A stretch of DNA of 64,000 nt, taken from positions 1-64,000 of the forward strand of contig JBJEVT010000015.1 of the NCBI GenBank assembly GCA_051884615.1, given 5' to 3'. Positions 1 through 8,316 of this stretch are shown here, one piece after another. Made by a program: the position numbers and the translations under genes. The notes under the pieces were generated by a model. That model saw only the letters and a program-made list of their open reading frames with translations, was not told where the DNA came from and made no database searches. Each line of letters opens with the position of its first letter. Within the stretch, counting starts at the first letter, position 1. Source of the DNA: UBA1724 sp051884615 (GTDB taxonomy: Bacteria; Verrucomicrobiota; Lentisphaeria; Oligosphaerales; Oligosphaeraceae).

Positions 1-1
1 T

Positions 2-55
2 GGGCTGGATGGGCTGGATGGGCTGGATGGGCTGGATGGGCTGGATGGGCTGGAT
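2..55. repeat. 9-bp tandem repeat, six units
   Basis: Six perfect head-to-tail copies of GGGCTGGAT. They stop abruptly and about 20 bp later dispersed repeat copy A begins. Degenerate relatives of the same 9-mer lie at the outer edge of copies B (21511-21540) and C (43434-43497), so the array seems to be part of a composite element. The window edge cuts the array, so the true copy number is unknown. Confidence 0.95.
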
Positions 56-75
56 TATCTATAGAACTGGCGGGG

Positions 76-289
76 GGCGTGCCTGGGCGGGCTTGCCCGG
101 ACAGGGAGGTTGGTCCCGGGGAGCCATGGAGAGAGGGGGCTCCGGCAGGAGTTTTCTCTCTCCGTGGAGCCTCCCGGGAACAACAAGGCATCCGGCGCCG
201 GATGCCGGAACGCCCCCGTCTTCAGCGCCGACCTGTCGTCTGTGTCGCCGCAGGCGCCTCCGTGTGCTCTGTGTTGAAGCGGCAGCGCC
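76..289 (+). repeat. Composite dispersed repeat, copy A
   Basis: Non-coding GC-rich element with near-identical relatives at 43530-43781 (same orientation) and 21161-21370 (inverted). Shared blocks in order are GCCTGGGCGGGCTTGCCCGG, a perfect 20-bp palindrome GGCATCCGGCGCCGGATGCC at 187-206, and a terminal block GCAGGCGCCTCCGTGT followed by CTCTGTGTTGAAGCGG. Reading frames cross it but are not shared between copies, so I treat it as non-coding. Confidence 0.85.
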
Positions 290-331
290 CCTCCGTGCCC
301 CGTGCGTGCCGGCGCGGGGGAGGGGGTGTCC

Positions 332-359
332 TTGCAAACCTTTCCCTGCCCGCTATATT
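332..359 (+). promoter_or_regulatory. Sigma70-type promoter for the small basic protein gene
   Basis: TTGCAA (332-337), a 16-bp spacer and TATATT (354-359), about 105 bp ahead of the small basic protein start. TATATT recurs as the -10 hexamer of the best promoter candidates in this window (for example 14720-14725), which supports the call. Confidence 0.6.
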
Positions 360-463
360 ATGTCACTTTTCTGATGCGGGTTTCCCCGGGGGTGTCCCGG
401 GCGGTCCTGCGCAACCCCTTTCCTTCCCTATCCTGAATCCTACATTTTTGGAGATTTTCCCTT

Positions 464-682
464 ATGGCAACGAGTACTTTCCGGAATAAGAACGAGGTCC
501 GTCCCCGCAAGACTGGCGTGGAGAAGCGCCGTCGTTGCCTGGTGCAGCGCCGTCGTCTGGTGGCCCTGGGCATGAGCCAGGAAGTGGTGGACAAGCTTCC
601 CGTGGACGAGCTCCGCGCTCTCCTCAAGGAGCCCAAGAAGGTTGTCGCCATGGTGGCCAAGGCCGCGGAAAAGAACGCATAG
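464..682 (+). CDS. Small basic protein, 72 aa
   Basis: A 72-residue Arg/Lys-rich protein with a basic N-terminal half (RPRKTGVEKRRR) and an amphipathic C-terminal half ending in KKVVAMVAKAAEKNA. GGAG at 450-453 supports the ATG. It is a single-gene unit with a promoter at 332-359 and a terminator at 798-839. Its size, charge and layout recall the small basic proteins of Chlamydia/Verrucomicrobia-type bacteria (TIGR04137-like), which are thought to contact RNA or ribosomes. I cannot confirm homology by eye; an RNA- or nucleoid-binding role is inference. Confidence 0.75.
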   Translation: MATSTFRNKNEVRPRKTGVEKRRRCLVQRRRLVALGMSQEVVDKLPVDELRALLKEPKKVVAMVAKAAEKNA

Positions 683-797
683 GCCCGAACCAGGGAAAGA
701 CAGAAGACTGGATGCGGCGTTCCGGGGGAGGGAGCTTTCCCCCTTCTCTTCCGCGAGTGCCGGAACATTCATTTCCGTTTTCCAAGGCGGCTTTTCA

Positions 798-839
798 GGG
801 ACACCAGGCGCGAGGAGATGCGCCGGGTGCCCCTTTTTT
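798..839 (+). terminator. Intrinsic terminator after the small basic protein gene
   Basis: Stem GGG/CCC, CACC/GGTG and GGCGC/GCGCC, with one A/G mismatch and loop GAGGAGAT, followed by TTTTTT at 834-839. It separates the small basic protein gene from the nrdR cluster. Confidence 0.75.
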
Positions 840-920
840 GCTTTTCCCCCGCTTCCGGCATGGGCGGGTTTCCGAGCCCTGTCCGGGAGGCATCCACTGC
901 AGAAGAAACTCTAGCTTCCT

Positions 921-1409
921 ATGTTGTGTCCCAAGTGTCACTCCCTGGAGGACAAGGTCATTGACTCCCGCGTCATGAACAACGGGGAGACCATCCGCCG
1001 GCGTCGGCAGTGTCTGAACTGCAACTACCGTTTCTCCACCCACGAATCCATCATTCCCGTGAACATCACCACGGTGTTGAAGCGGGACGGGCGTCGGGAG
1101 GAGTTCTCCCCCGAGAAGCTCCGGGAGGGCATCCGCATGGCCTGCTGGAAGCGGAACATCAGCACGGAGGTGCTGGACGGGCTGGTGGGGGACATCACCA
1201 TTCGCCTGACGCTCCTGCCCCAGGACGAGATTCCCTCCAGCACCATTGGCGAGATGGTGATGGAGGCCCTGAAGAAGGTGGACGAGGTGGCCTATGTGCG
1301 GTATGCCTCGGTGTATCGGAAGTTCCAGGACACCCGCGCCTTCGTGAAGGAGATCAAGGAGATGAACCGTCCTGCCGCTCCCGCCGCCAAGTCCGGGGAG
1401 GAAAAGTGA
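921..1409 (+). CDS. nrdR: Transcriptional repressor NrdR
   Basis: 162-aa NrdR, the nucleotide-sensing repressor of ribonucleotide reductase genes. The N-terminal zinc ribbon is CPKC (residues 3-6) and CLNC (about 32-35). The ATP-cone domain follows at about 49-139, with the usual LKRDGRREEF start. Length is slightly above the usual 150-155 because of an Ala/Lys tail. The next gene starts inside the nrdR stop codon (GTGA overlap), so the two are probably translationally coupled. No ribonucleotide reductase gene or obvious NrdR box is visible in the window. Confidence 0.95.
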   Translation: MLCPKCHSLEDKVIDSRVMNNGETIRRRRQCLNCNYRFSTHESIIPVNITTVLKRDGRREEFSPEKLREGIRMACWKRNISTEVLDGLVGDITIRLTLLPQDEIPSSTIGEMVMEALKKVDEVAYVRYASVYRKFQDTRAFVKEIKEMNRPAAPAAKSGEEK

Positions 1410-2386
1410 ATTTTGCCTCGTTGGGGAGCGTGCCGGTTCTGGAGCCCTCCAGCGGCGCCATGGTCCCCCTGGATCTGGATTCGCTGCGGGAGGAGCTTCG
1501 CGGCTCCTTTCGCCAGTGTGGTTTCCAGGAGGAGTGGATGGGGGACAGCCTTCTGGGGGTTCTCCGGGAGAAGGTGCAGGAGAACCGGGAGGACGGGTTG
1601 GAGATGACCCGCCGGGATGTGGAGGAGTCCCTTCTGGGGGCGTTGGAGGCCACGGGCTTTTCGGACGTTGCCGACGCCTACCGGAGGAGTCATCCCCGCC
1701 CTCCCGAGGAATTTTCCCGGTGTCTGCGGGAGTGGACGCCCGGGAGTCTGGCCGCCTTTCTGGGGCGGTGCCGGGAGGTGCCCCCGGGGGCGCTGCCGGA
1801 GATTCTCCGTCAGTTGCCGGAGCGTCTGGCCGGGGCGGGATATCCCCGGGTCAGCGAAGCCCTGATCCTGGAGTATTCCCGGCATCTGGTCCACGGGTTG
1901 CGGGAGCGTTCCGGGGAGCCCTTTCCCGAATTGACATTGCTTTCCCGGGTGCGCTACATTGCCTCGGACCAGTGGAGCCTTCCTTTGACGGATGCCTGCC
2001 TCGCCTTGCGGGAAGGACGGGTGATCTGGCTGCAGCCCGTCTCCGACATCCTGCCGGTGGTGGTGGTGCAATGCCGCCTTGCCCGCCTCCTGGATCTTTC
2101 CGACGCCCCCCGGGACGAGGCGTCCTTCCTGGCGCAGATTCCCCGTCTGGCGGCCCTGCTTCTGGAGTGTCTGGTGTTGATGCAGGGGCAGGTGCAACGC
2201 CAGTGGCCGGAGGTGGCCGGCGAGGTCCGGGGCGTGGTGCGCTTCGTGGATTTCCCGGCGCTGCCGTCCCTCCTGTGCGCCTCCCGCCGCCGCAAGGAGC
2301 GCCGGGAGCTCGGTCTTCGTCTGGAGGATGCCCTCCGCGCCCCGTTCCCCTCCTCTCCCCTGCCTGTCCTGGTGCGATTCCGCTAA
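1406..2386 (+). CDS. ATP-cone-like protein coupled to nrdR
   Basis: 326-aa protein starting at a GTG that overlaps the nrdR stop by four bases. Residues about 9-95 follow the ATP-cone pattern: VLEPSSG at the start, a LREELRGSF helix, a DVEESLLGALEATGF helix and a final VADAYRRS. This aligns by eye with the cone of NrdR next door. The usual KRDGR nucleotide-binding start is replaced by EPSSG, so nucleotide binding may be lost or altered. The remaining 230 residues are helical and Leu/Arg-rich, with no domain I recognise. Neighbours are nrdR and, 7 bp downstream, a flavoprotein gene. Function unknown. Confidence 0.8.
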   Translation: MNFASLGSVPVLEPSSGAMVPLDLDSLREELRGSFRQCGFQEEWMGDSLLGVLREKVQENREDGLEMTRRDVEESLLGALEATGFSDVADAYRRSHPRPPEEFSRCLREWTPGSLAAFLGRCREVPPGALPEILRQLPERLAGAGYPRVSEALILEYSRHLVHGLRERSGEPFPELTLLSRVRYIASDQWSLPLTDACLALREGRVIWLQPVSDILPVVVVQCRLARLLDLSDAPRDEASFLAQIPRLAALLLECLVLMQGQVQRQWPEVAGEVRGVVRFVDFPALPSLLCASRRRKERRELGLRLEDALRAPFPSSPLPVLVRFR

Positions 2387-2393
2387 GATACCC

Positions 2394-3785
2394 ATGAAAT
2401 CCCAGTATGACATTGTCGTGGCCGGTGGCGGCCTGGGCGGATTGACGGCCGCCAATCGTCTGGCCTGCGCCGGCCACAAGGTGCTTTTGGCAGAGCAGCA
2501 CATCCAGCTGGGGGGGCTGGCCACGGCGTTCCGCCGCCGCAACCACATCTTCGACGTGGCCCTCCATGGCTTCCCGGACGGAATGCGCCGGAGCTTCCGC
2601 CGCTATTGGGGCAGGGCCTTCTCCGACCAGGTGGTCCAGGTGAAGTCCATCCGCTTCCACAACCCCCAGTATCGCCTGGAGTCCACCTTCGACACGGCGG
2701 ATTTCTCCCGGAAGATGGTGGAGCATTTCCGGATTTCCCGGGAGAAGGTGGAGGGATTCTTCGCCCGGGTGGCCTCCATGAACTACACGGACGACCAGTC
2801 CATGACCACCCGGGAGCTCTTCCAGGAATATTTCCCCGGCCGCACCGACGTGTGGCGCTTCCTGATGGAGCCCATCTCCTACGCCAACGGCTCCACCCTG
2901 GACGAACCCGCCATCTCCTACGGCATCGTCTTCGGCAATTTCATGAGCCAGGGCGTCTACACCTTCCAGGGGGGGACGGATCTGATGCTGGAGATGATGC
3001 GGCGGCAGTTGGAGGAAAACGGAGTGGACATCCAGCTGGGATGCCGGGTGGAGCAGGCCCTGATCGAGGGAGGGCGGGTGCGGGGCGCCCGGATTGACGG
3101 ACGAAATGTGGCCTGCCACGCCCTGGTCTCCAATGGCTCCCTCTTCCGCACCGCCCTGGAGCTGGCGGGACGGGAGAATCTGAGCCCCGGATTCCTGGAA
3201 GGGCTGGAGAAGGTCCGCCCCTCCACCTCCTCCTGCCAGGTCTACCTGGGCATCAAGGCGGGGGAGAAACTCCCCTTCATCGGCGACCTGGTCTTCCATT
3301 CCACCGCCCCGGAATACGATGCGGAGGCCCTCTGCGCCCCCACCCCCACCAGCCGCACCTTCTCCGTCTACTATCCGGAACTGCGCCCCGGCAGCCAGGA
3401 ATACTCCCTGGTGGCCTCCATGAACGCCCGATACCAGGACTGGTGCAACCTGCCGCCGGACGAATACCGCCGCCGAAAGGAACTGCTGGTGGAGGACGCC
3501 CTGCACACCGTGGAGGAGTATGTGCCCAATATCCGCTCCCTGGTGGACTACACCTGCGCCGCCACGCCCCTCACCTTCCAGCGATACACGGGACACATCC
3601 GGGGGGCGACGTTCGGCACCAAGTTCGAGGGACTGAAGTTCTCCCAGGGACTCCCCCGGGAAATTCCCGGTCTCTTCCACACCGGCTCCGTGGGCATCAT
3701 CATGTCCGGCTGGCTGGGCGCCATGAACTACGGCGTGATCGTAGCCAACGAGGTGGACAAGTATCTGTCGGAGCAGGAGGCGTGA
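2394..3785 (+). CDS. FAD-dependent phytoene desaturase/isomerase-like oxidoreductase
   Basis: 463-aa flavoprotein. The N-terminus has the FAD dinucleotide-binding motif VVAGGGLGGLTAANRLA (about residues 8-24) and LAEQHIQLGGLATAF, the hallmark of the CrtI/carotenoid isomerase/retinol saturase superfamily. The C-terminus has the second FAD contact, LFHTGSVGIIMSGWLGAMNYG. No other carotenoid gene is in the window. It sits 7 bp after the ATP-cone gene and 2 bp before the L7Ae/Gfo fusion gene, suggesting one transcript. The substrate is unknown: it may act on a polyisoprenoid or on an unrelated unsaturated compound. Confidence 0.85.
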   Translation: MKSQYDIVVAGGGLGGLTAANRLACAGHKVLLAEQHIQLGGLATAFRRRNHIFDVALHGFPDGMRRSFRRYWGRAFSDQVVQVKSIRFHNPQYRLESTFDTADFSRKMVEHFRISREKVEGFFARVASMNYTDDQSMTTRELFQEYFPGRTDVWRFLMEPISYANGSTLDEPAISYGIVFGNFMSQGVYTFQGGTDLMLEMMRRQLEENGVDIQLGCRVEQALIEGGRVRGARIDGRNVACHALVSNGSLFRTALELAGRENLSPGFLEGLEKVRPSTSSCQVYLGIKAGEKLPFIGDLVFHSTAPEYDAEALCAPTPTSRTFSVYYPELRPGSQEYSLVASMNARYQDWCNLPPDEYRRRKELLVEDALHTVEEYVPNIRSLVDYTCAATPLTFQRYTGHIRGATFGTKFEGLKFSQGLPREIPGLFHTGSVGIIMSGWLGAMNYGVIVANEVDKYLSEQEA

Positions 3786-3787
3786 GG

Positions 3788-4681
3788 ATGGAGAGAGAAG
3801 AGGAGACGCGGAGGGAGCAGTTGCGTCGTCTGGCGCCCTTTGTCCAGCGGGCGGGGATCGCGGAGACGGGGCGTCAGCGTCTGCTCCAGCACCGGAACAA
3901 GCTGGCTTTTGTGCTGGTGACCAGGGATTTGTCCCCCAACAGCCTGAAGGAGACCCTGCGGGAGTTTCCCTGTCCCGTCTACCAGGCCTTTTCGCCGGAG
4001 GACGTGGAGGCGTTTTTGGGCTTCAAGGGGACGAAGCTGGTGGGCTTTCGCCGGGGGAGTCTTTCCTCCAGTGTCCAGAAGATTCTCCGGGGGTGCCTGG
4101 TGCCCTTGGAGAATTTGCGGGAGGCGGTGTTGCCCTCACCGCTGCGGGTGGTGGTTTTCGGGGCGGGGGCGGCCGGTTTGCGCCACAGCCGGCTTTGGCG
4201 GGATGCCGGAGCGGAAGTGGTGGGCTATCTGGAGGGTGATTCCCGGAGCATGGCCGTGGCGGGGAAGCGGATGCAGGAGGTGTTCCATGGCCGGGAGATT
4301 CCGGGGGACACGGACCCGGAGCGTCTGATGGAGCGGGTCTGCCCCTCGGTGGTGGATGTGTGCCTGCCCACGGAATATCATTATCCCGCCTGCGCCTTCG
4401 CCCTGCGGCTGGGCTGCCATGTGCTCTGCGAAACCCCTTTCCTGGATGAGGCGGGGGAAAAGCCCAGGACCCTCCGTCGCCAGACCCAGACCCTCCTTTC
4501 CATGGCGGCCAGACACCAGAGGCTCCTGGGAATCGCCCGGCGGGATGAGGATGTGACCGCCTTCGCCCGGGGAAAAGCCACGCCCCCTGTCTTGGACGCG
4601 CCCCGTCCCGGGGAACCCGCGGAGGAGGCGACGGCGATGGAGGAATCCGGGGAGGACGGCTCCCCCGATTTTTTCTCCTGA
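3788..4681 (+). CDS. L7Ae/L30e-like domain fused to a Gfo/Idh-like Rossmann domain
   Basis: 297-aa protein with an unusual architecture. Residues about 10-100 match the L7Ae/YlxQ (L30e-like) pattern: LRRLAPFVQRAGIAETG, FVLVTRDLSPNSLKETL, PVYQAFSPEDVEAFLG and KLVGFRRG. Residues about 117-225 are a Gfo/Idh/MocA-type NAD-binding domain: LRVVVFGAGAAGLRHSRLW, VVDVCLPTEYHYPACAFAL and HVLCETPFL. The last has ETP where active family members have EKP, so the catalytic Lys is missing. The family's C-terminal substrate domain is absent and an acidic, Pro-rich tail replaces it. It follows the flavoprotein gene after 2 bp. It could be an RNA-binding redox sensor; this is inference. Confidence 0.75.
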   Translation: MEREEETRREQLRRLAPFVQRAGIAETGRQRLLQHRNKLAFVLVTRDLSPNSLKETLREFPCPVYQAFSPEDVEAFLGFKGTKLVGFRRGSLSSSVQKILRGCLVPLENLREAVLPSPLRVVVFGAGAAGLRHSRLWRDAGAEVVGYLEGDSRSMAVAGKRMQEVFHGREIPGDTDPERLMERVCPSVVDVCLPTEYHYPACAFALRLGCHVLCETPFLDEAGEKPRTLRRQTQTLLSMAARHQRLLGIARRDEDVTAFARGKATPPVLDAPRPGEPAEEATAMEESGEDGSPDFFS

Positions 4682-4871
4682 CACCCCCGGAAAATTTCCG
4701 GAAAAGGCGTATTCTATGGGGAAGTGAGTTTCCCCTCCTCTCCCGCCTCTATGGCGGCGTGGAGCCGCGGACAAGGAAAAGGGCCCCGGAGACAACCCTG
4801 CGGCGGCCTTTCTCCCATTCCCGGCATGCCATCATCGGACGACCCCTCCCCCAAACATAAGGAGCGCTACC

Positions 4872-5522
4872 ATGTGCCGTAAATCCCTTGGAATCCTTTG
4901 TGTCGCCCTGTCCATCCTGGTGACCGGGTGCGTGTTGACGCCAGGCGACGGACATCCCCCGCGGGGGCACCACCGCGATCGCGCGGAACACGATTTCGTC
5001 TATGGCAGAGGCGAGGGCGGGCGGGATCGCCATCCCGCTCCCAAGCCCGCCCCCAAGCCGGAGCCTCCCAAGCCCGCTCCCAAGCCCGCTCCTCCCAAAG
5101 TGGAGAAGCCGAGCCGGAATCCCGCGCCCAAGCCCTCGAAGGAGGAGAAGAAGCCCGCCCCCAAGCCGTCCGCTCCCGGCAACACCCGTCCCGCTCCGAA
5201 GCCGGGCACGACCCTGCCCGTGCGGAACGAGCCGTCCAAGGCGTCTCCCTCCACCAACACCCGCCCCGCCCCGAAGCCGGGCACGACCCTGCCTGTGCGG
5301 AACGAACCGTCCAAGGCGTCTCCCTCCACCAACACCCGTCCCGCCCCGAAGCCGGGTACGACCCTGCCTGTGCGGAACGAGCCGTCCAAGGCGTCTCCCT
5401 CCACCAACACCCGTCCCGCCCCGAAGCCGGGTACGACTCTGCCCGTGCGGAACGAGCAGGAGAAGGCGGCTCCGAAGCGGGAGAATAGTTCCCGGGACGT
5501 CTTCCTGCGGGAGCGTCAGTAG
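4872..5522 (+). CDS. Pro/Lys-rich repeat lipoprotein
   Basis: 216-aa predicted lipoprotein. The signal peptide ends in the lipobox LVTGC with acylated Cys20. The mature protein is low-complexity (AP-K-P rich), then has four copies of a 25-residue repeat beginning NTRPAPKPGTTLPVRNEPSK (DNA period 75 bp, 5181-5460). GGAG at 4861-4864 supports the start. Repeat copies differ mostly at synonymous positions. A positively charged, Pro-rich tail of this kind could extend across the periplasm and bind peptidoglycan or another anionic polymer. No enzyme domain is visible. Confidence 0.8.
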   Translation: MCRKSLGILCVALSILVTGCVLTPGDGHPPRGHHRDRAEHDFVYGRGEGGRDRHPAPKPAPKPEPPKPAPKPAPPKVEKPSRNPAPKPSKEEKKPAPKPSAPGNTRPAPKPGTTLPVRNEPSKASPSTNTRPAPKPGTTLPVRNEPSKASPSTNTRPAPKPGTTLPVRNEPSKASPSTNTRPAPKPGTTLPVRNEQEKAAPKRENSSRDVFLRERQ

Positions 5523-5543
5523 CCCCACGGTTCTTTCGTGGGG
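5523..5543 (+). terminator. Possible terminator hairpin
   Basis: CCCCACG / CGTGGGG stem with a 7-nt loop directly after the lipoprotein stop. It lacks a T-run, so it may be a weak or Rho-assisted terminator or just an mRNA 3' hairpin. Confidence 0.4.
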
Positions 5544-5627
5544 GGGGGAGCCCGGGCATGACGCCGAGTCTCCTCCCCGCCTGCCTTTTTGTTTTCCCCC
5601 ATCCCCTCATTTTTCCCTCACACTTCC

Positions 5628-6860
5628 ATGATGAAACGCTCTCTCCTCCTCCTCTCCTGTCTTCTGTGCGCCTCCCTTCTTGCGGAGGAAACCTTTCCCA
5701 TCATGGCCTGGGGATGGCTGGGCGGCGCCAGGGAGCGTCAGAATGACGTGGCCTTCTACGAGGAGATGAAGGACTGCGGCTTCTCCATCGCCGGTTTCGC
5801 CTCTTCGGATGGCCAGATCGAGGCGGCGGGAAAGGCGGGCCTGAAGGTCCTCTATTTCGACAACAACGCCATGAGCAACCGGGATTGGAAGAATCCGGAT
5901 GTGGAGCAGTGGCGAAAGGACATCGCCCCCATCGTGGAGAAGTACAAGGACAATCCCACGGTCATGGGATACTATGTGAAGGACGAGCCGGAGACCGCGG
6001 AGCTGGACGGACTCGCCCAGATGGGCGCCCTGCTGATGGAGATGGCCCCCAATAAGCTTCCCTACATGAACCTCTTCTCCAACAGCACCCAGGGATACCA
6101 CTACGAACCCCTCACCTACGAGGAGTATACCCGCAAGGCCTATGAAAGCCCCTTCCCCGCCTGCGGCTTCGACCAGTACAACTTCTACGCCAGCGGCTAT
6201 ATCCGCACCACCATGCACAGCTGCATGGACATCCACCGGAGAGCCGCCCTGGCGACCAACAAGGAGTGGTGGTATTGCGTCCTGGGCATCCAGCACCGCT
6301 ACTACGCCACCCCGGATGCGGTGAACATGGCCTACCAGGCTTTCAGCGGCCTCGCCTACGGCGCGCGGGGCATCTCCTGGTTCACCTATCTCCCCTCCGA
6401 CCGCCCCGGCTGGTACAACGCTCCCCTGGACCCCTTCCTGAACCGCACCCAGGTCTGGTATGACATGCGCCTGGTGAACCGCACCATCCAGAACTACGCC
6501 TATGTGCTGAATCACCTCCGCTCCGACCGGGTCTACCACTTCGGCAGCACCAAGCCCGAGACCGACGAGCGGGTGCCCGGACCCGACAAGGACAGCCTGA
6601 TCGAAAACATGGGCGGCAGCGGAAACTGGCTGGTGGGCGAGTTCACCCACGAAGAGGATGGCAGCCGCTGGCTGATCATCGTGAACAAGAACCTGAAGGA
6701 GCCGGCGGAATGCATCCCCGTCTGGCGCAAGACCCCCAGCCGCGTCCGGGTCCATGCCCAAGGCGCCAAATACGAGATCGACTTCAACCGCAAGCCCGCC
6801 GACAGCAATATCATCCAGCCCGGCTGGGGTGTCCTGCTCCACGTCTACTTTGACAACTGA
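5628..6860 (+). CDS. Secreted TIM-barrel glycoside hydrolase-like protein
   Basis: 410-aa exported protein. The signal peptide MMKRSLLLLSCLLCASLLAEE has a likely cut near Ala19. The body has the (beta/alpha)8 glycosidase look: FPIMAWGW at the start, a GYYVKDEPE motif (about residues 113-121) typical of uncharacterised clan GH-A-like hydrolases with a Glu acid/base, and Trp/Tyr-rich strands such as GISWFTYLPSDRPGW. The C-terminal 80 residues look like a beta-sandwich. The start could be either of two adjacent ATGs. The substrate is unknown; polysaccharide or host-glycan breakdown fits the fucose and epimerase genes elsewhere in the window. Confidence 0.75.
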   Translation: MMKRSLLLLSCLLCASLLAEETFPIMAWGWLGGARERQNDVAFYEEMKDCGFSIAGFASSDGQIEAAGKAGLKVLYFDNNAMSNRDWKNPDVEQWRKDIAPIVEKYKDNPTVMGYYVKDEPETAELDGLAQMGALLMEMAPNKLPYMNLFSNSTQGYHYEPLTYEEYTRKAYESPFPACGFDQYNFYASGYIRTTMHSCMDIHRRAALATNKEWWYCVLGIQHRYYATPDAVNMAYQAFSGLAYGARGISWFTYLPSDRPGWYNAPLDPFLNRTQVWYDMRLVNRTIQNYAYVLNHLRSDRVYHFGSTKPETDERVPGPDKDSLIENMGGSGNWLVGEFTHEEDGSRWLIIVNKNLKEPAECIPVWRKTPSRVRVHAQGAKYEIDFNRKPADSNIIQPGWGVLLHVYFDN

Positions 6861-7073
6861 AGCGCCGAAAAAGGTCTGAAGCATCCAAATCCAGGGGGGG
6901 ATGATGCCGGGCGGGGCAGGGCGGGAGAAATCCCCTTCTGCTCCGCTTTTCTTGTTGGGGGAGAAAACAATAAAGCGCCCCCTGCTGCGTTTATCCCTGC
7001 GAAAAATCCCCCTCCAGGGAGGGATGTCGCCTTGTTTTGTTGTTTCCTTCTTCTTAACCCTTTATCCCGGAAC

Positions 7074-7889
7074 ATGATGGAACGAAATCGACTCTTGGGA
7101 GGCCTCCTGGTCTTCACGATTCTCCTCGCCTGCGGAAGCCTCATCTTCGGATTCTTCTCCTACCGCTCCTACCAGGATGTCCTGGCGGAACTGGAGGAGG
7201 CGAAGACGAACCAGCCGTCCCCCGCCTTTGCCTCCTCCCCCGTGGTGGAGGCGCCCCTGGAACGCCCGGCGCAGAGCCTGGATGCGGAGGAGGAGATCCA
7301 GGGGCTGACGGCCTATGTGGAGAAATTGGAGAAGGAAAACCGGAGTCTTCGCGAACAGTTGTCCCAGGCCTCCAGTTTCCAGGGACAACGGGAGGACAAC
7401 CGGGGCGGGGACGGGCGTCGTCGTGGCACCCGTGGCGGTCCCCCGGACATGGAGGCTTTGAAGGAGCAGGATCCGGAAGCCTACGAGCGTTTCCAGCAGA
7501 TGCGTCAGGAGCGGGAGCAACGCCGCCAGGAACAGCGGCAGCGGCGGGAGGATGTGCTGGCCGCCGTGAACACCCGGCGGCTCTCCGCGGAACAACAGGA
7601 GACTCTCCAGAATTTCCAGGATTTGATGGCGGAGATCGAGGAGAACGACGGTCCCGGAGGCCCGGGGCGTGGCGAGCAGTTCCGCTCTCTGATGGAAATG
7701 CGGGGCGCCGTGCAGGAGATTCTGCTGGAGGATCTGGGCAACCGTCTGGGAACGGATAGCGTCTCCCTGACGGAGGGGGTGCAGGACATTCTCTCCGTGG
7801 TGGGACAGGATGGGGCCGGCCTCGGCGGCCCTGGCGGCGGTCCCCGGGGCGGCGGCATGATGCCTCCTCCCCCTCCGGGACAGCGCTAG
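7074..7889 (+). CDS. Membrane-anchored coiled-coil protein
   Basis: 271-aa protein of unknown function. One N-terminal transmembrane segment (LLGGLLVFTILLACGSLIFG, about residues 7-26), then a coiled coil with EIQGLTAYVEKLEKENRSLREQL. Next come an Arg/Gln-rich stretch (RQEREQRRQEQRQRRED), a helical section, and a Gly/Pro-rich tail ending in MMPPPPPGQR. Topology is probably cytoplasmic N-terminus with a periplasmic coiled coil. The Cys in the hydrophobic segment could instead be a lipobox (LLAC). No operon partner is close by. Confidence 0.7.
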   Translation: MMERNRLLGGLLVFTILLACGSLIFGFFSYRSYQDVLAELEEAKTNQPSPAFASSPVVEAPLERPAQSLDAEEEIQGLTAYVEKLEKENRSLREQLSQASSFQGQREDNRGGDGRRRGTRGGPPDMEALKEQDPEAYERFQQMRQEREQRRQEQRQRREDVLAAVNTRRLSAEQQETLQNFQDLMAEIEENDGPGGPGRGEQFRSLMEMRGAVQEILLEDLGNRLGTDSVSLTEGVQDILSVVGQDGAGLGGPGGGPRGGGMMPPPPPGQR

Positions 7890-8162
7890 CCTTCCCCCGA
7901 GGATAGAGGAATCGAAGCTCCAGATGGTCTAGCGTCGCCTCCTGGAAATTGCACAGGGGGTGACGTTTCCGGGGCGGTTCATGCGGTGGCATGAACCGCC
8001 TCTTTGTTTCCTCCGTGTGCGCCCGGCGGACCGGGTGCTTCCGTGGTCTTGTGGTTGGCCTTCCGGGTGCGCGGGAGGGCGAGAGATCTAGGCGGAAAGC
8101 GGGCGTTTCTCCTTGCAGAACGGGGGAAAGGGGCTATGGTATGGCGTTTTCCGATTTTGCGT

Positions 8163-8239
<77 letters not shown>

Positions 8240-8245
8240 TTTTTC

Positions 8246-8290
8246 GCCCTGGAGCGAGAGTGCTTCTCTCCCTCCGGGGCTTTTTCTTTT
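8246..8290 (+). terminator. Intrinsic terminator of tRNA-Arg
   Basis: Stem GCCCTGGAG/CTCCGGGGC with an inner GAGAG/CTCTC helix, followed by TTTTTCTTTT. It begins 7 nt after the tRNA and lies just beyond the 3' end of the convergent tlyA gene. Confidence 0.85.
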
Positions 8291-8316
8291 CCGGGACGGG
8301 GCGCCGCCTCTTGCTT

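Noticed and set aside
76..374. Possible coding region in repeat copy A and its relatives
   Set aside because: Frames are not conserved between copies A, B and C, while DNA hairpins are.
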